Source: Methanolobus sp.
GTDB lineage: Archaea; Halobacteriota; Methanosarcinia; Methanosarcinales; Methanosarcinaceae
Direction: 5' to 3'
Length of the DNA: 64,000 nt
NCBI RefSeq assembly: GCF_016278385.1
Contig: NZ_JADQBY010000018.1
Location: 1-64,000, forward strand
Positions 8,761 to 17,906 of the stretch are shown here, piece after piece. The position numbers and the translations under genes are program-made. The notes under the pieces were generated by a model. It had not been told where the DNA came from. It made no database searches and saw only the letters and a program-made list of their open reading frames with translations. Within the stretch, counting starts at the first letter, position 1; every line of letters starts with the position of its first letter.

Positions 8761-9789
8761 TCAGTGAATGCCACATTCATCGAATGTGAACTTCTCACAC
8801 ACTTCCAAGTAGTGTCCTGAGTTGTTATCGTGTTTCATTTTAGCAAGTTTCTGGATCAGGTCCATTCCTGGCTTTGGATCTACCATGAGTTCGACCTTGT
8901 CTTTGACGAGTTCAAACATCTGTTTGCCTACGTCTGTGCGTATGAGCACACAGTTCCAGCCATCCGGAGTACCGACTGAACCGAGTGAGATATCAGCGGA
9001 TACTGAAGTATAGTCACAGCAGTGATGACATGGATTTCTTGCGTAATGAGCAACTTCAGGAATTTTCACACTGTGGGCTTCCCCATCTTTAGTGTAGTTC
9101 CAGAATTTACCCTTACCGAAGTCCATCTTTACGACATCGTCAAGGTTAAGTCCCATTACTTCAGGAACGATCTTCTCAGTCATAATATCATGATGGAAAC
9201 TTTCCATGCATAAAAGACCAAGGATCACAACGATCTTATCACTTGCATTCTCAACAATAAGACGTGCACCATGTGCCTGACAAGGTACACCAATAACACC
9301 TATTTTGTCATATTTCTCGAAAGGTTCCTTGAGAGCTGAAAGAACTGAATCATAGGTATACTTTGTACCTGTCGTCCTGTCAACATCTTCCGGTTTGGTC
9401 ATAACTATAAGCTCAGTACCCCATTTATCATCCTTAGCGATACCAACAATACAGTCTACCGTGCCGGTTTCCAGCAAAGCTTTTGCCAATATAGATGTGA
9501 CACCACCATCCTGACCTTGGATAGTGCTCTTTGCTCCAAAGAACTCTTTTACATTTGCAAATTCATCTTCTACATATCCATCGATCACAGGACATAATCT
9601 TCCGCATGTAAGACATCCTTCACATACATCAGGTGCTGCTCCTTGGACATAGAATTCTAAATTATCAGGGTCACGGACTTCTGCACGCTTGTTCATAACA
9701 ATAGCGCCAGCAGGGCATGTTGATACACATGCCCCACAAGCAGTACAGACGTCGTGCTCAATGACCTCTAATATTTTTGGATGGGCCAT
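8761..9789 (-). CDS. fpoF: F420H2 dehydrogenase subunit FpoF
   Basis: The F420H2-oxidising input module of the membrane Fpo complex, passing electrons via Fe-S clusters to FpoA-O and methanophenazine. Two [4Fe-4S] motifs occupy the N-terminus (CTACGACVSTCP and CEGCLTCGRLCP), followed by a FrhB/FpoF-type F420- and FAD-binding domain to residue 342. GGAGG precedes ATG 9789. FpoF can also act as soluble F420H2:ferredoxin oxidoreductase. The upstream gene, mer, reduces or oxidises the same cofactor, which makes the pairing functional. Confidence 0.93.
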   Translation of the reverse strand: MAHPKILEVIEHDVCTACGACVSTCPAGAIVMNKRAEVRDPDNLEFYVQGAAPDVCEGCLTCGRLCPVIDGYVEDEFANVKEFFGAKSTIQGQDGGVTSILAKALLETGTVDCIVGIAKDDKWGTELIVMTKPEDVDRTTGTKYTYDSVLSALKEPFEKYDKIGVIGVPCQAHGARLIVENASDKIVVILGLLCMESFHHDIMTEKIVPEVMGLNLDDVVKMDFGKGKFWNYTKDGEAHSVKIPEVAHYARNPCHHCCDYTSVSADISLGSVGTPDGWNCVLIRTDVGKQMFELVKDKVELMVDPKPGMDLIQKLAKMKHDNNSGHYLEVCEKFTFDECGIH

Positions 9790-9812
9790 TAATTGCCTCC
9801 GACGTTCTTTTA

Positions 9813-10808
<996 letters not shown>

Positions 10809-10840
10809 CTAAAGAGTGTTGTTACTCAGGTATCTATACA

Positions 10841-10849
10841 TATTTAAAA
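10841..10849 (-). promoter_or_regulatory. TATA-like box of the mer operon
   Basis: On the minus strand this reads TTTTAAATA, 45 bases before the mer ATG, leaving a short leader of about 20 bases carrying AGAGGAGG. Position and sequence fit an archaeal promoter. Confidence 0.5.
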
Positions 10850-11061
10850 CTTTGTTGGTTTGATTCTGGCAAAACATGTGAAAATGATGAGCAAATAACA
10901 AGCCAAAAGTAGATAGAGAAGTACGAATAATTAAACTAGAGTCATCATTATATAGAACTGCAGGATATTAACACTCTTCAAAAAACAGATATGTATTTAC
11001 CGTTACAGATATATCCAGTAAATGTCAGAAGAAATATTGTTCATATTTGTAGGAGGTGACA

Positions 11062-11160
11062 ATGTCAAGGGAGTTATTGAGTCATTGCCTTAAACGAGCA
11101 TTTGCCTATCTGCAAGAATATGAATATATGGGAATAGCTTGTGAACAAACTAAATTTTGA
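11062..11160 (+). CDS. Small ORF (32 aa) with strong ribosome binding site
   Basis: ATG 11062 follows AGGAGGTGAC, one of the best ribosome binding sites in the window, and runs for 32 codons to TGA, ending 14 bases before the first DUF2180 gene. The peptide is partly basic and aromatic (KRAFAYLQEYEYMG) with two Cys. I recognise no family. It may be a real small protein or a translated leader that couples to the following operon; the preceding 265 bases hold no other gene. Confidence 0.45.
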   Translation: MSRELLSHCLKRAFAYLQEYEYMGIACEQTKF

Positions 11161-11174
11161 ATAGAGTGACCATC

Positions 11175-11414
11175 ATGAAATGCTATGAATGTTCAAAAAA
11201 TGATAAAGATAGCGATACTTTGGCTATCTGTATAATTTGTGGGAGAGGTGTTTGCAAGGAACACCTTGTCAGAGAAGAAACACCCGTATGGGAAGGGGAA
11301 TACAGCATCAAACTGAAGTGCGGCATGGGAGTTGCCTGCGATTACAAAGATGTCCAGCACTGGAAGAAAATCCTCTGCATGCCTTGCCATAAGGCATTGG
11401 TGGAGAATTATTAG
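11175..11414 (+). CDS. DUF2180 family Cys-rich protein (1)
   Basis: A 79-residue B-box-like zinc-binding protein: CYECSKND, then CIICGRGVCKEHL, and CMPCHKAL near the end. I start at ATG 11175 (MKCYEC), preceded by GAGTGA, rather than the upstream TTG at 11157 that overlaps the small ORF. DUF2180 proteins occur in methanogens; function is unknown. A paralogue follows after 11 bases. Confidence 0.8.
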   Translation: MKCYECSKNDKDSDTLAICIICGRGVCKEHLVREETPVWEGEYSIKLKCGMGVACDYKDVQHWKKILCMPCHKALVENY

Positions 11415-11425
11415 GTGATATCATG

Positions 11426-11641
11426 ATGAAATGCTATGACTGTATGGAAGAAGGAAAAGACGCAGAAGCAACATGCGTCTGTATCGCTTGCGGAAAAGGG
11501 CTTTGCACTGACCACACGAAGGAACTCGAACTTCCGGTATCAGTCGGACAGCCACCACATGTCGAAAGGCTTTCAAATGGATTGCCAAGGATTCTGTGCC
11601 ACTACTGTTTTGGCCAGACCATTGAAGACGGATTTGACTGA
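11426..11641 (+). CDS. DUF2180 family Cys-rich protein (2)
   Basis: Paralogue of the preceding gene with the same pattern: CYDCMEEG, CIACGKGLCTDH and LCHYCFG. AGGTGAT precedes a double ATG (11423 and 11426); either may start it. The tandem pair opens a redox gene cluster reaching to 15692. Zinc or Fe-S binding by these cysteines and histidine is inference from their spacing. Confidence 0.8.
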   Translation: MKCYDCMEEGKDAEATCVCIACGKGLCTDHTKELELPVSVGQPPHVERLSNGLPRILCHYCFGQTIEDGFD

Positions 11642-11676
11642 TTATAATTGATTACGTAAAAATAGGAGGATAAATT

Positions 11677-12051
11677 ATGTGCGGAGAAAATAAAGGAAAA
11701 GGATGTGGCGGACATAGAGAGATTATTGATGATATGTCCAATAAATTAGGATTCACGCCACAAATACTGGAAACGCTTGGAGAACTTGAACCTGAGTTCC
11801 TACATAAATACAACATGTGCAACAACAAGATACTCAGTGACGGAGCACTACCTGCTAAAACAAAGATACTGATGGCTCTTGCAGTAGTTGCATCAAAGCA
11901 ATGTGAGCGTTGTGTTGCGTCACAAATGAAGAGTGCACTGAAGAACGGGGCAACAAAAGAAGAGATAATGGAGACAATGGATGTCATTTTCATCACATCC
12001 GGCGCTCCTGCGGTTGCTGCATGCAGAGATGCACTGAAGCTTCTCAAATAA
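11677..12051 (+). CDS. AhpD-like / carboxymuconolactone decarboxylase family protein
   Basis: The 124-residue helical protein carries CERCVASQ, the AhpD-type CxxC redox motif followed by a helix that usually ends in His (here Gln/Met side chains instead), plus a Cys-rich N-terminus ([12 protein letters not shown]). AhpD uses its CxxC as a thiol-disulfide peroxidase partner. ATAGGAGGATA precedes the ATG. Position before the cytochrome and flavoproteins suggests thiol redox exchange within this cluster, but the substrate is unknown. Confidence 0.85.
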   Translation: MCGENKGKGCGGHREIIDDMSNKLGFTPQILETLGELEPEFLHKYNMCNNKILSDGALPAKTKILMALAVVASKQCERCVASQMKSALKNGATKEEIMETMDVIFITSGAPAVAACRDALKLLK

Positions 12052-12138
12052 AAATATTCGTTGGAGGAGCCACCTGGCTCCTTTGAACAAATCTAATCGG
12101 TTCATATTGTTCATATTATACTACTGAGAGGGGAGGAG

Positions 12139-13542
12139 ATGAAGGAGAGAGTTGTAAAGGGGAGCCTGTTTTTCATAGTAGCTGTCGTTTTAGTATCTTT
12201 GTTCAGTGGCTTTGCAGTTGCAACAGAGGCTACACAATTCGGAGAATATTCTGCTGATGGTTTTACATATGAAAGCAGATGCCGACAATGCCATGCCATC
12301 ATTTACGGGGAATGGGAAGGTACAATGCACTTCAATGCATATCTGGACCCTTTCTATCTGGAAGAAGTAAAAGTTGCAAGTGCTGACACTGAAGGGCTGG
12401 TAGACGAATTCTGCTCCCGATGCCACACCCCCATAGGCGTTGTGTCAGGCGAAATACCACCCATAGATGGCTCAGAAATGAGTGACATATCAAAGCTTGG
12501 AGTGCAATGTGATTTCTGCCATGTAGTATCTGGAAGTAACGGAACAGGCAATGCGCCATTCACAGTAACTCCGGGAGATACAAAATGGGGACCTTTCGAT
12601 GACTCAAAGTCTGCCTATCATGACTCAGAGTACCTTGAACTCTATACCCAGTCCGAATATTGTGGCATGTGCCATGAAGTTATACATCCTGTTAACGGAC
12701 TTGTCATAGACGATACTTACCCAACATGGAAAAACAGTCAGTACGCTGAGGACAACGTGATATGTCAGGATTGCCATATGACAGAAGGCATCACAGAATT
12801 CAAGGCAAACCCCGGACGTGCAGGATCAGGTGCACCCAAAAGAGAACACATTTCATCCCATGATATTGTAGGTGCAAACGCATTCATCCCTGTAATGTTC
12901 GGTGCTGAAAACGTTGCAGATATGGCCATTGAAAGACTTCAAAATGCTGCTACACTGGAGATAACTGTACCTGAGATTGCAGCCAGTGGTGAAGAGGTCA
13001 CCATCGAGGCAGCGATCACAAATTCAGGAGCAGGGCACAATATACCAACCGGTGTTTCCGAGATCAGGCAAATATGGCTTGAAGTAATGGTCACTGACAG
13101 CGAAGGTGAAGAGCTCTACAGTGCCGGAACCCTTGATACTAATGGGAACATAGAATCTGCAAAGATAATATACAATAATGTTCTGGGTGACAATAGCGGG
13201 AATGCCACAGATAGTTTCTGGCTTGCCGACAGGGTACTGGAAGACAACCGTATAGGACCAAAAGAGACAGTAATAGAAGAACACACATTCATCCTTCCCG
13301 ACGATATTGTTTATCCACTTAAAGTGGAAACAAACCTCAATTACAGATCAGCTCCTCAGTATACGATCGACCACCTGTTTGGTGAGGGAATGTATGAGGT
13401 ACCTGTGATAAGTATGAATGAAGCGTCCAATACAATATATGACCCCGCCATGCCTCCGGAAGATAGAAAGGAATCAACGCCAGGTTTTAGCATATTTGCA
13501 GCTTGTATGGCTTTTATACTAATGATGTACATATTCAAATGA
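12139..13542 (+). CDS. Exported pentahaem c-type cytochrome with PGF-CTERM-like anchor
   Basis: A 467-residue secreted protein. Signal peptide at about 1-29; five CxxCH haem sites at 48-52, 92-96, 124-128, 175-179 and 209-213; a beta-rich domain at about 285-430 with the GHNIPTG motif seen in other multihaem cytochromes; and at the end a PGF tripeptide (448-450) followed by a hydrophobic helix and a Lys, the pattern of PGF-CTERM archaeosortase substrates. It would therefore be moved across the membrane, haem-loaded and lipid-anchored outside. GGGGAGGAG precedes the ATG. Ferredoxin and flavoprotein genes follow, suggesting electron delivery to the cell surface. It is distinct from heptahaem MmcA. 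Confidence 0.92.
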   Translation: MKERVVKGSLFFIVAVVLVSLFSGFAVATEATQFGEYSADGFTYESRCRQCHAIIYGEWEGTMHFNAYLDPFYLEEVKVASADTEGLVDEFCSRCHTPIGVVSGEIPPIDGSEMSDISKLGVQCDFCHVVSGSNGTGNAPFTVTPGDTKWGPFDDSKSAYHDSEYLELYTQSEYCGMCHEVIHPVNGLVIDDTYPTWKNSQYAEDNVICQDCHMTEGITEFKANPGRAGSGAPKREHISSHDIVGANAFIPVMFGAENVADMAIERLQNAATLEITVPEIAASGEEVTIEAAITNSGAGHNIPTGVSEIRQIWLEVMVTDSEGEELYSAGTLDTNGNIESAKIIYNNVLGDNSGNATDSFWLADRVLEDNRIGPKETVIEEHTFILPDDIVYPLKVETNLNYRSAPQYTIDHLFGEGMYEVPVISMNEASNTIYDPAMPPEDRKESTPGFSIFAACMAFILMMYIFK

Positions 13543-13563
13543 AAATAATCGGAGGAACTAATA

Positions 13564-13755
13564 ATGCCACCAAAAGTAGACAAGAATAAATGTGAAGGAA
13601 TTGGCGCATGTGCAGAATCATGCCCTACTGATGTTATAGATATTGAAGCAGACGAGAACGGAAACCTCAAATCCGTAATTGCAAGGCCAGATGACTGTGT
13701 AGAATGTGGCAACTGCATTGATGCCTGTCCCACAGAATCAATAACCTTAGATTAA
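13564..13755 (+). CDS. Small ferredoxin, probably [3Fe-4S][4Fe-4S]
   Basis: A 63-residue two-cluster ferredoxin. The second motif is complete (Cys45, 48, 51, 55: CVECGNCIDACP). In the first motif Cys10, Cys16 and Cys20 are present, but the second cysteine position (13) is Ile, so this site should hold [3Fe-4S] rather than [4Fe-4S]. It lies between the cytochrome and the iron-sulfur flavoprotein and is presumably their electron carrier. Confidence 0.92.
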   Translation: MPPKVDKNKCEGIGACAESCPTDVIDIEADENGNLKSVIARPDDCVECGNCIDACPTESITLD

Positions 13756-13775
13756 AAACAAAAAGGAGTGCCATA

Positions 13776-14396
13776 ATGTCCGATGACACATGCATTAGAT
13801 TACTGGGAATCTCAGGCAGCCCCCGGAAGAAATCCACAGACTATGTTATCAATGAAGCCCTGAGATACGCACAGGAGAAATACGGTGCAGAAATAGAGTA
13901 CTTTTCCGCCAGTGGCAAGAATATGAAGTTCTGCATCCACTGCGATTACTGTGTCCGAAAAAAGGAAGGATGCATTCACAAGGATGACCTTGTGGACCTC
14001 TATGATAAAATGCTCTGGGCTGATGCATGGATAATTGGCACTCCGGTATATCAAGGTACATTGAGTGCCCAGACAAAAACAATAATGGACAGGTGTCGCG
14101 CAGTCGTTGCTCGTGACCCAAAAGCCTTTATGAACAAAGTCGGTGCCGCAGCTGCAGTTGGCGGGGACAGGATAGGCGGACAGGAGCCAGCCATACAGAA
14201 TATTTTGAACTTCTATATCATCAGTGAGATGATACCCGTTGCAGGCGGTTCTTTTGGATCGAACCTTGGTGGAACATTCTGGTCAAAGGACAAGGGTGCT
14301 GAAGGTGTTGCTGAAGATTCGGAAGGAATCAGAAGTCTTCACAGGACCGTCAACAAACTGATGAAGACTGCCACCGCAATGAAGACTCTCAAATAG
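13776..14396 (+). CDS. Iron-sulfur flavoprotein (Isf family)
   Basis: An FMN protein of the NADPH-dependent FMN reductase fold with N-terminal GISGSPRKKS phosphate-binding loop and the compact cluster motif Cys53-x2-Cys56-x2-Cys59-x6-Cys66 that defines Isf from Methanosarcina. Known Isf accepts electrons from ferredoxin and can reduce O2 or H2O2. GTPVYQGTLS provides the usual flavin-binding segment. The ferredoxin gene is 20 bases upstream. The stop is TAG. Confidence 0.9.
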   Translation: MSDDTCIRLLGISGSPRKKSTDYVINEALRYAQEKYGAEIEYFSASGKNMKFCIHCDYCVRKKEGCIHKDDLVDLYDKMLWADAWIIGTPVYQGTLSAQTKTIMDRCRAVVARDPKAFMNKVGAAAAVGGDRIGGQEPAIQNILNFYIISEMIPVAGGSFGSNLGGTFWSKDKGAEGVAEDSEGIRSLHRTVNKLMKTATAMKTLK

Positions 14397-14406
14397 AGGT
14401 GCAAAG

Positions 14407-15105
14407 TTGAAATTCGAAGAACCTGTGATCGAGATTATCAAAAGAGCATACAATGTGAAAAGTTTCAGGTTCAAAAAACCAGAGGCTTTTGATTACAAAG
14501 CCGGTCAGTACATCACAGTGACGCTTAATTCAAATGGGAAGAAGCTTAGCAAGGCGTTCACCCTTTCAAGCAGCCCTACGGAAAAAGACCATATTGAATT
14601 TACAAAGAAACTTACAGGACATGAGTATTCCAATATATTGGATGTCATTAAAGTCGGAGATAATGCACTTATAAGTGGTCCCTTCGGAAAAATGACATTT
14701 GAAGGTGAATACGAAAAAATAGCACTCCTAGGCGGTGGAATCGGGATTACTCCTATGATTAGTATCTGTAAGTATTCCACTGACATGAAGCTGAGTACAG
14801 ATATCATGTTGATATGCAGCGACAAGACAGAACAGGACATGATATTTGCGGAAGAGCTTGAAGAGATGAAAAGGCAAAACCCGAATCTTGCCGTATTCAA
14901 TACGCTCACAAGAGCTTCAGAAAACTGGACAGGATGCAGAGAACGCATATGTGACAGCCTAATCCTGAGAGAACTGCCCGATTATGCCGAGAGGGTATTC
15001 TATGTCTGCGGACCACCACCTATGGTGGATTCTATGATGGAAATGCTCCATAATATGAAAATACCTGACAGCATGATACACAAGGAATCATTGATAGGAT
15101 ATTGA
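14407..15105 (+). CDS. FNR-like FAD/NAD(P)-binding oxidoreductase
   Basis: Ferredoxin-NADP reductase superfamily, 232 residues. N-terminal FAD barrel with FTLSSSP (RxYS-type motif, Lys before it), then an NAD(P) domain with GGGIGITPM and the C-terminal CGPPPM. No ferredoxin domain is fused. The start is TTG, 7 bases after GAGGTG, and 10 bases from the Isf gene. It probably links NAD(P)H or another hydride donor to the ferredoxin/flavoprotein pair of this cluster; the acceptor is inferred from context only. Confidence 0.88.
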   Translation: MKFEEPVIEIIKRAYNVKSFRFKKPEAFDYKAGQYITVTLNSNGKKLSKAFTLSSSPTEKDHIEFTKKLTGHEYSNILDVIKVGDNALISGPFGKMTFEGEYEKIALLGGGIGITPMISICKYSTDMKLSTDIMLICSDKTEQDMIFAEELEEMKRQNPNLAVFNTLTRASENWTGCRERICDSLILRELPDYAERVFYVCGPPPMVDSMMEMLHNMKIPDSMIHKESLIGY

Positions 15106-15146
15106 AGCAAGTTTAAGGAATTAGCGGAGAGGAGGCATTAATAATC

Positions 15147-15692
15147 ATGAAGAGGATAGCATGGGGAATTACAGGGTCAGGAGACTTGATCAAAGAAACG
15201 TATGATGTAATGGTCGATATCAAGAATAAGAGCAATATTGAGATAATGGTCTTTCTGTCAAAGGAAGGTGAAACCGTTATGAAATGGTATCACATGTGGA
15301 ATGATATACAGAAGGATTTCCCTAATTTCAAGACAGAAGGTGGACCAAATTCACCATTTCTTGCAGGGCCGCTGCAGGTTGGATATTACGATGCCCTTAT
15401 TATCGCCCCTACAACATCAAACACTGTAGCCAAGATAGTATACGGGATATCTGATTCCCTTGTCGCAAATGTTGTTGCACAGACCGCAAAAGGAAGCACA
15501 CCCATCTATATCCTTCCAGTGGACAGAGAAAGAGGCACTGTGGAAACAACGTCTCCGGAAGGCCGTGTAATGGTACTGAAAATGCGTGAGGTGGATGTAA
15601 CCAATACGGAAAAACTTGCGCAGATGGAGAATATAACAGTAATCAACAGTCCTGATGCCATCTACGATATTCTTGGAATCAGTAAGGATTAG
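15147..15692 (+). CDS. afpA: Archaeoflavoprotein AfpA
   Basis: A flavodoxin-like homo-oligomeric FMN protein of the AfpA family (first studied in Archaeoglobus), related to the HFCD/DmrB flavoproteins. Recognised from the start RIAWGITGSGD, APTTSNTVAKI and the Pro-rich KGSTPIYILPVD segment; length 181 is normal. AfpA is known to accept electrons from ferredoxin. It closes the redox cluster and its TAG stop overlaps the stop of the converging DUF429 gene. Confidence 0.9.
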   Translation: MKRIAWGITGSGDLIKETYDVMVDIKNKSNIEIMVFLSKEGETVMKWYHMWNDIQKDFPNFKTEGGPNSPFLAGPLQVGYYDALIIAPTTSNTVAKIVYGISDSLVANVVAQTAKGSTPIYILPVDRERGTVETTSPEGRVMVLKMREVDVTNTEKLAQMENITVINSPDAIYDILGISKD

Positions 15693-16516
15693 AAGAATGT
15701 ATAGCCTTCCCGGAGATAGATGTCAGGCAACTTGCCAATAACATCATCCAGTATTCTGACAGACCTAAATGTGGCATAGGCTGCAATAAAACTGTCCAGG
15801 CCATCTCCATCCTTATTGTCTATTATTTTTTTCCGGATCTCGTCAGTAACGGTTATTCCTTTATGTAGCATTTCATCAAGGATATATTCCCTTGTATTCT
15901 TCTCTTTTTCCGACTTGCCCTTATAGGTGATGTATAAGTCTTCACTCTTCAGTGTTGATGCCGGACATATTTCCATAAGCCATGGTTTATCTTCCTGTGG
16001 TTCCTGAATTGGAAGTGCACATACCTTTTTAGATGTCACAAGGGGATGCACAACATCACGAATTCCGTAGTATGTCTGCTTGTATACCCAGAGATTATAG
16101 ATGCTAAATGGGGCTTTAACCTCGACATCAGTAAGACGCTTAAGTTCAGTATTCCCCCCGGCAATCTGCATTGCCCTTCGAAATTCGTCCGCAGAGTGAT
16201 ATTCATGAGGAAAATCAGATACAAAAGAATACCAGTCCTTCCCGGACATCAGTTGCTGGGGAAGACTGAAAGGGAAATCCATCCCGAAAACAGAGTTCTT
16301 GTTTGAAATTATCAGTTCTCGCAAAGCAGAAAGACAAACATCACGTCCCTTTAACTTACCCGGAACAAGGTCGTATGCCGGATAGCATTTGAGAAGGATA
16401 AGTTTTCCCCTTTCTGCAACGCCCTCACTTATCCAGATCTTGCGACCTGCATCTTTTGCACCACTGAAATCAACACCATATATCTTGCGTTTCCTTCCAG
16501 TGGCGGCAAATGTCAT
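15689..16516 (-). CDS. DUF429 family protein
   Basis: A 275-residue protein with the DUF429 start YGVDFSGAKDAG and GMDFPFSLP, consistent with an RNase H-like fold in which Asp residues sit at the ends of strands. Function unknown. It stops 4 bases inside the converging afpA and starts 13 bases downstream of the inositol-phosphate synthase gene, so it is probably cotranscribed with that. Confidence 0.82.
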   Translation of the reverse strand: MTFAATGRKRKIYGVDFSGAKDAGRKIWISEGVAERGKLILLKCYPAYDLVPGKLKGRDVCLSALRELIISNKNSVFGMDFPFSLPQQLMSGKDWYSFVSDFPHEYHSADEFRRAMQIAGGNTELKRLTDVEVKAPFSIYNLWVYKQTYYGIRDVVHPLVTSKKVCALPIQEPQEDKPWLMEICPASTLKSEDLYITYKGKSEKEKNTREYILDEMLHKGITVTDEIRKKIIDNKDGDGLDSFIAAYATFRSVRILDDVIGKLPDIYLREGYTFF

Positions 16517-16529
16517 GTATAATTCCGAT

Positions 16530-17633
16530 TCAGTTATCCCGCAGACCCCTGATGAACTCGTCTGTCATCATGTAGGCCTCATCATCTGTGAACTGCTTTG
16601 GCGGATGCTTCATGAAATAGGATGATGGAGAGTGCAGGATACCGCCTACACCTCTTTCAAGGGCAAGCTTGCAGCATCTTATGGCGTCAATGACCACTCC
16701 TGCGGAGTTAGGGGAATCCTCCACCGAGAGGCGAAGCTCTATATTCATTGGAACATCACCAAAGAGCTTTCCTTCCATTCTCAGGAAGCAGACCTTGTTA
16801 TCATTCTGCCATGGAACATAGTCGCTTGGACCAACGTGGATGTTATCATCATCCATCCTCTGACCAACTACGGATTGAACAGCTTCTGTTTTAGATTCTT
16901 TCTTTGAAGCAAGCCTGTTCCTGTTAAGCATGTTAAGGAAATCAGTGTTACCTCCGGTATTGAGCTGATAGGTCCTCTCCAGTTTCACACCGCGTTTGCG
17001 GAAGAGATCTACAAGGGTCCTGTGGGTGATTGTAGCCCCAAGCTGGGCTTTTACATCATCACCAATGATCGGAATACCTTTCTCCTCGAACTTCGCTGCC
17101 CATTCAGGGTTGCTCACGATAAAAACAGGCATGTTGTTAATGTATGCAACTCCTGCCTCAAGGGCACACTCAGCATAGAAACGGACGGCTTCTTCAGAAC
17201 CCACCGGGAGATAGTTAAGTAATATCTCTGCTCCTGAGTCCTTTAATTCTTTCACTACCTGTTCTTTATCAGCTTCTTTTTCAGTGGAAGGAATAAATCT
17301 CCTGTTATCACTGTAATTTACCATATGTTCGGAAACACCGTCAAGAATATGCCCCATTTTGACAATTACACCGGTTTTTGGAAGCTCAGGGCAGAATACT
17401 GCCGTGCAGTTGGGTGGCGCAAAAATAGCCTCAGATACATCCCTACCAACTTTCCTTTCATCAATGTCAAATGCAGCAACTACTTCAATATCAAATGGCC
17501 TGTAGCCACCAATATCCCAGTGCATAAGGCCGATAGCATCGTTTTCTTCTTTGTTTTTGTAATACTCAATGCCTTGAATAAGAGAGCTTGCACAATTGCC
17601 AATACCTGCAATTGCGATCTTGATTTTGTCCAT
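16530..17633 (-). CDS. ino1: myo-inositol-1-phosphate synthase
   Basis: Converts glucose-6-phosphate to inositol phosphate with bound NAD+, for archaeal phosphatidylinositol lipids or inositol solutes. NAD-binding AGIGNCASSLIQG lies at the N-terminus; NTGGNTDFLNM and the Lys-containing SKTEAVQS region are typical of the family. Length 367 is normal for the archaeal short form. Confidence 0.94.
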   Translation of the reverse strand: MDKIKIAIAGIGNCASSLIQGIEYYKNKEENDAIGLMHWDIGGYRPFDIEVVAAFDIDERKVGRDVSEAIFAPPNCTAVFCPELPKTGVIVKMGHILDGVSEHMVNYSDNRRFIPSTEKEADKEQVVKELKDSGAEILLNYLPVGSEEAVRFYAECALEAGVAYINNMPVFIVSNPEWAAKFEEKGIPIIGDDVKAQLGATITHRTLVDLFRKRGVKLERTYQLNTGGNTDFLNMLNRNRLASKKESKTEAVQSVVGQRMDDDNIHVGPSDYVPWQNDNKVCFLRMEGKLFGDVPMNIELRLSVEDSPNSAGVVIDAIRCCKLALERGVGGILHSPSSYFMKHPPKQFTDDEAYMMTDEFIRGLRDN

Positions 17634-17906
17634 TCAACTACCTCTATAAAAGTGATTTTTGAAAGTAAATGACATATAAAATATAACCAGATTAATGTAT
17701 TGTTACAAATAAAAAGTTTTCTAAATAGAGAGGTGTTGCCAACTTTTTTCAGAGATACTATGGCCGACAGATGAAACTAAGCTCGAAAGGTATATTAAGC
17801 CAGAATTAGATAGGATTTGATACAGTGGGTTTTGCCTTCGTTCGAGTATCGAGCATTGGCGCTTTAAGTTTAATAGTTAACATATTGCTCTAAGGGAGAT
17901 TTTGAA

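Noticed and set aside
10883-10889. ATGATGA as C box of a C/D guide RNA
   Set aside because: No matching D box (CTGA) at a suitable distance.
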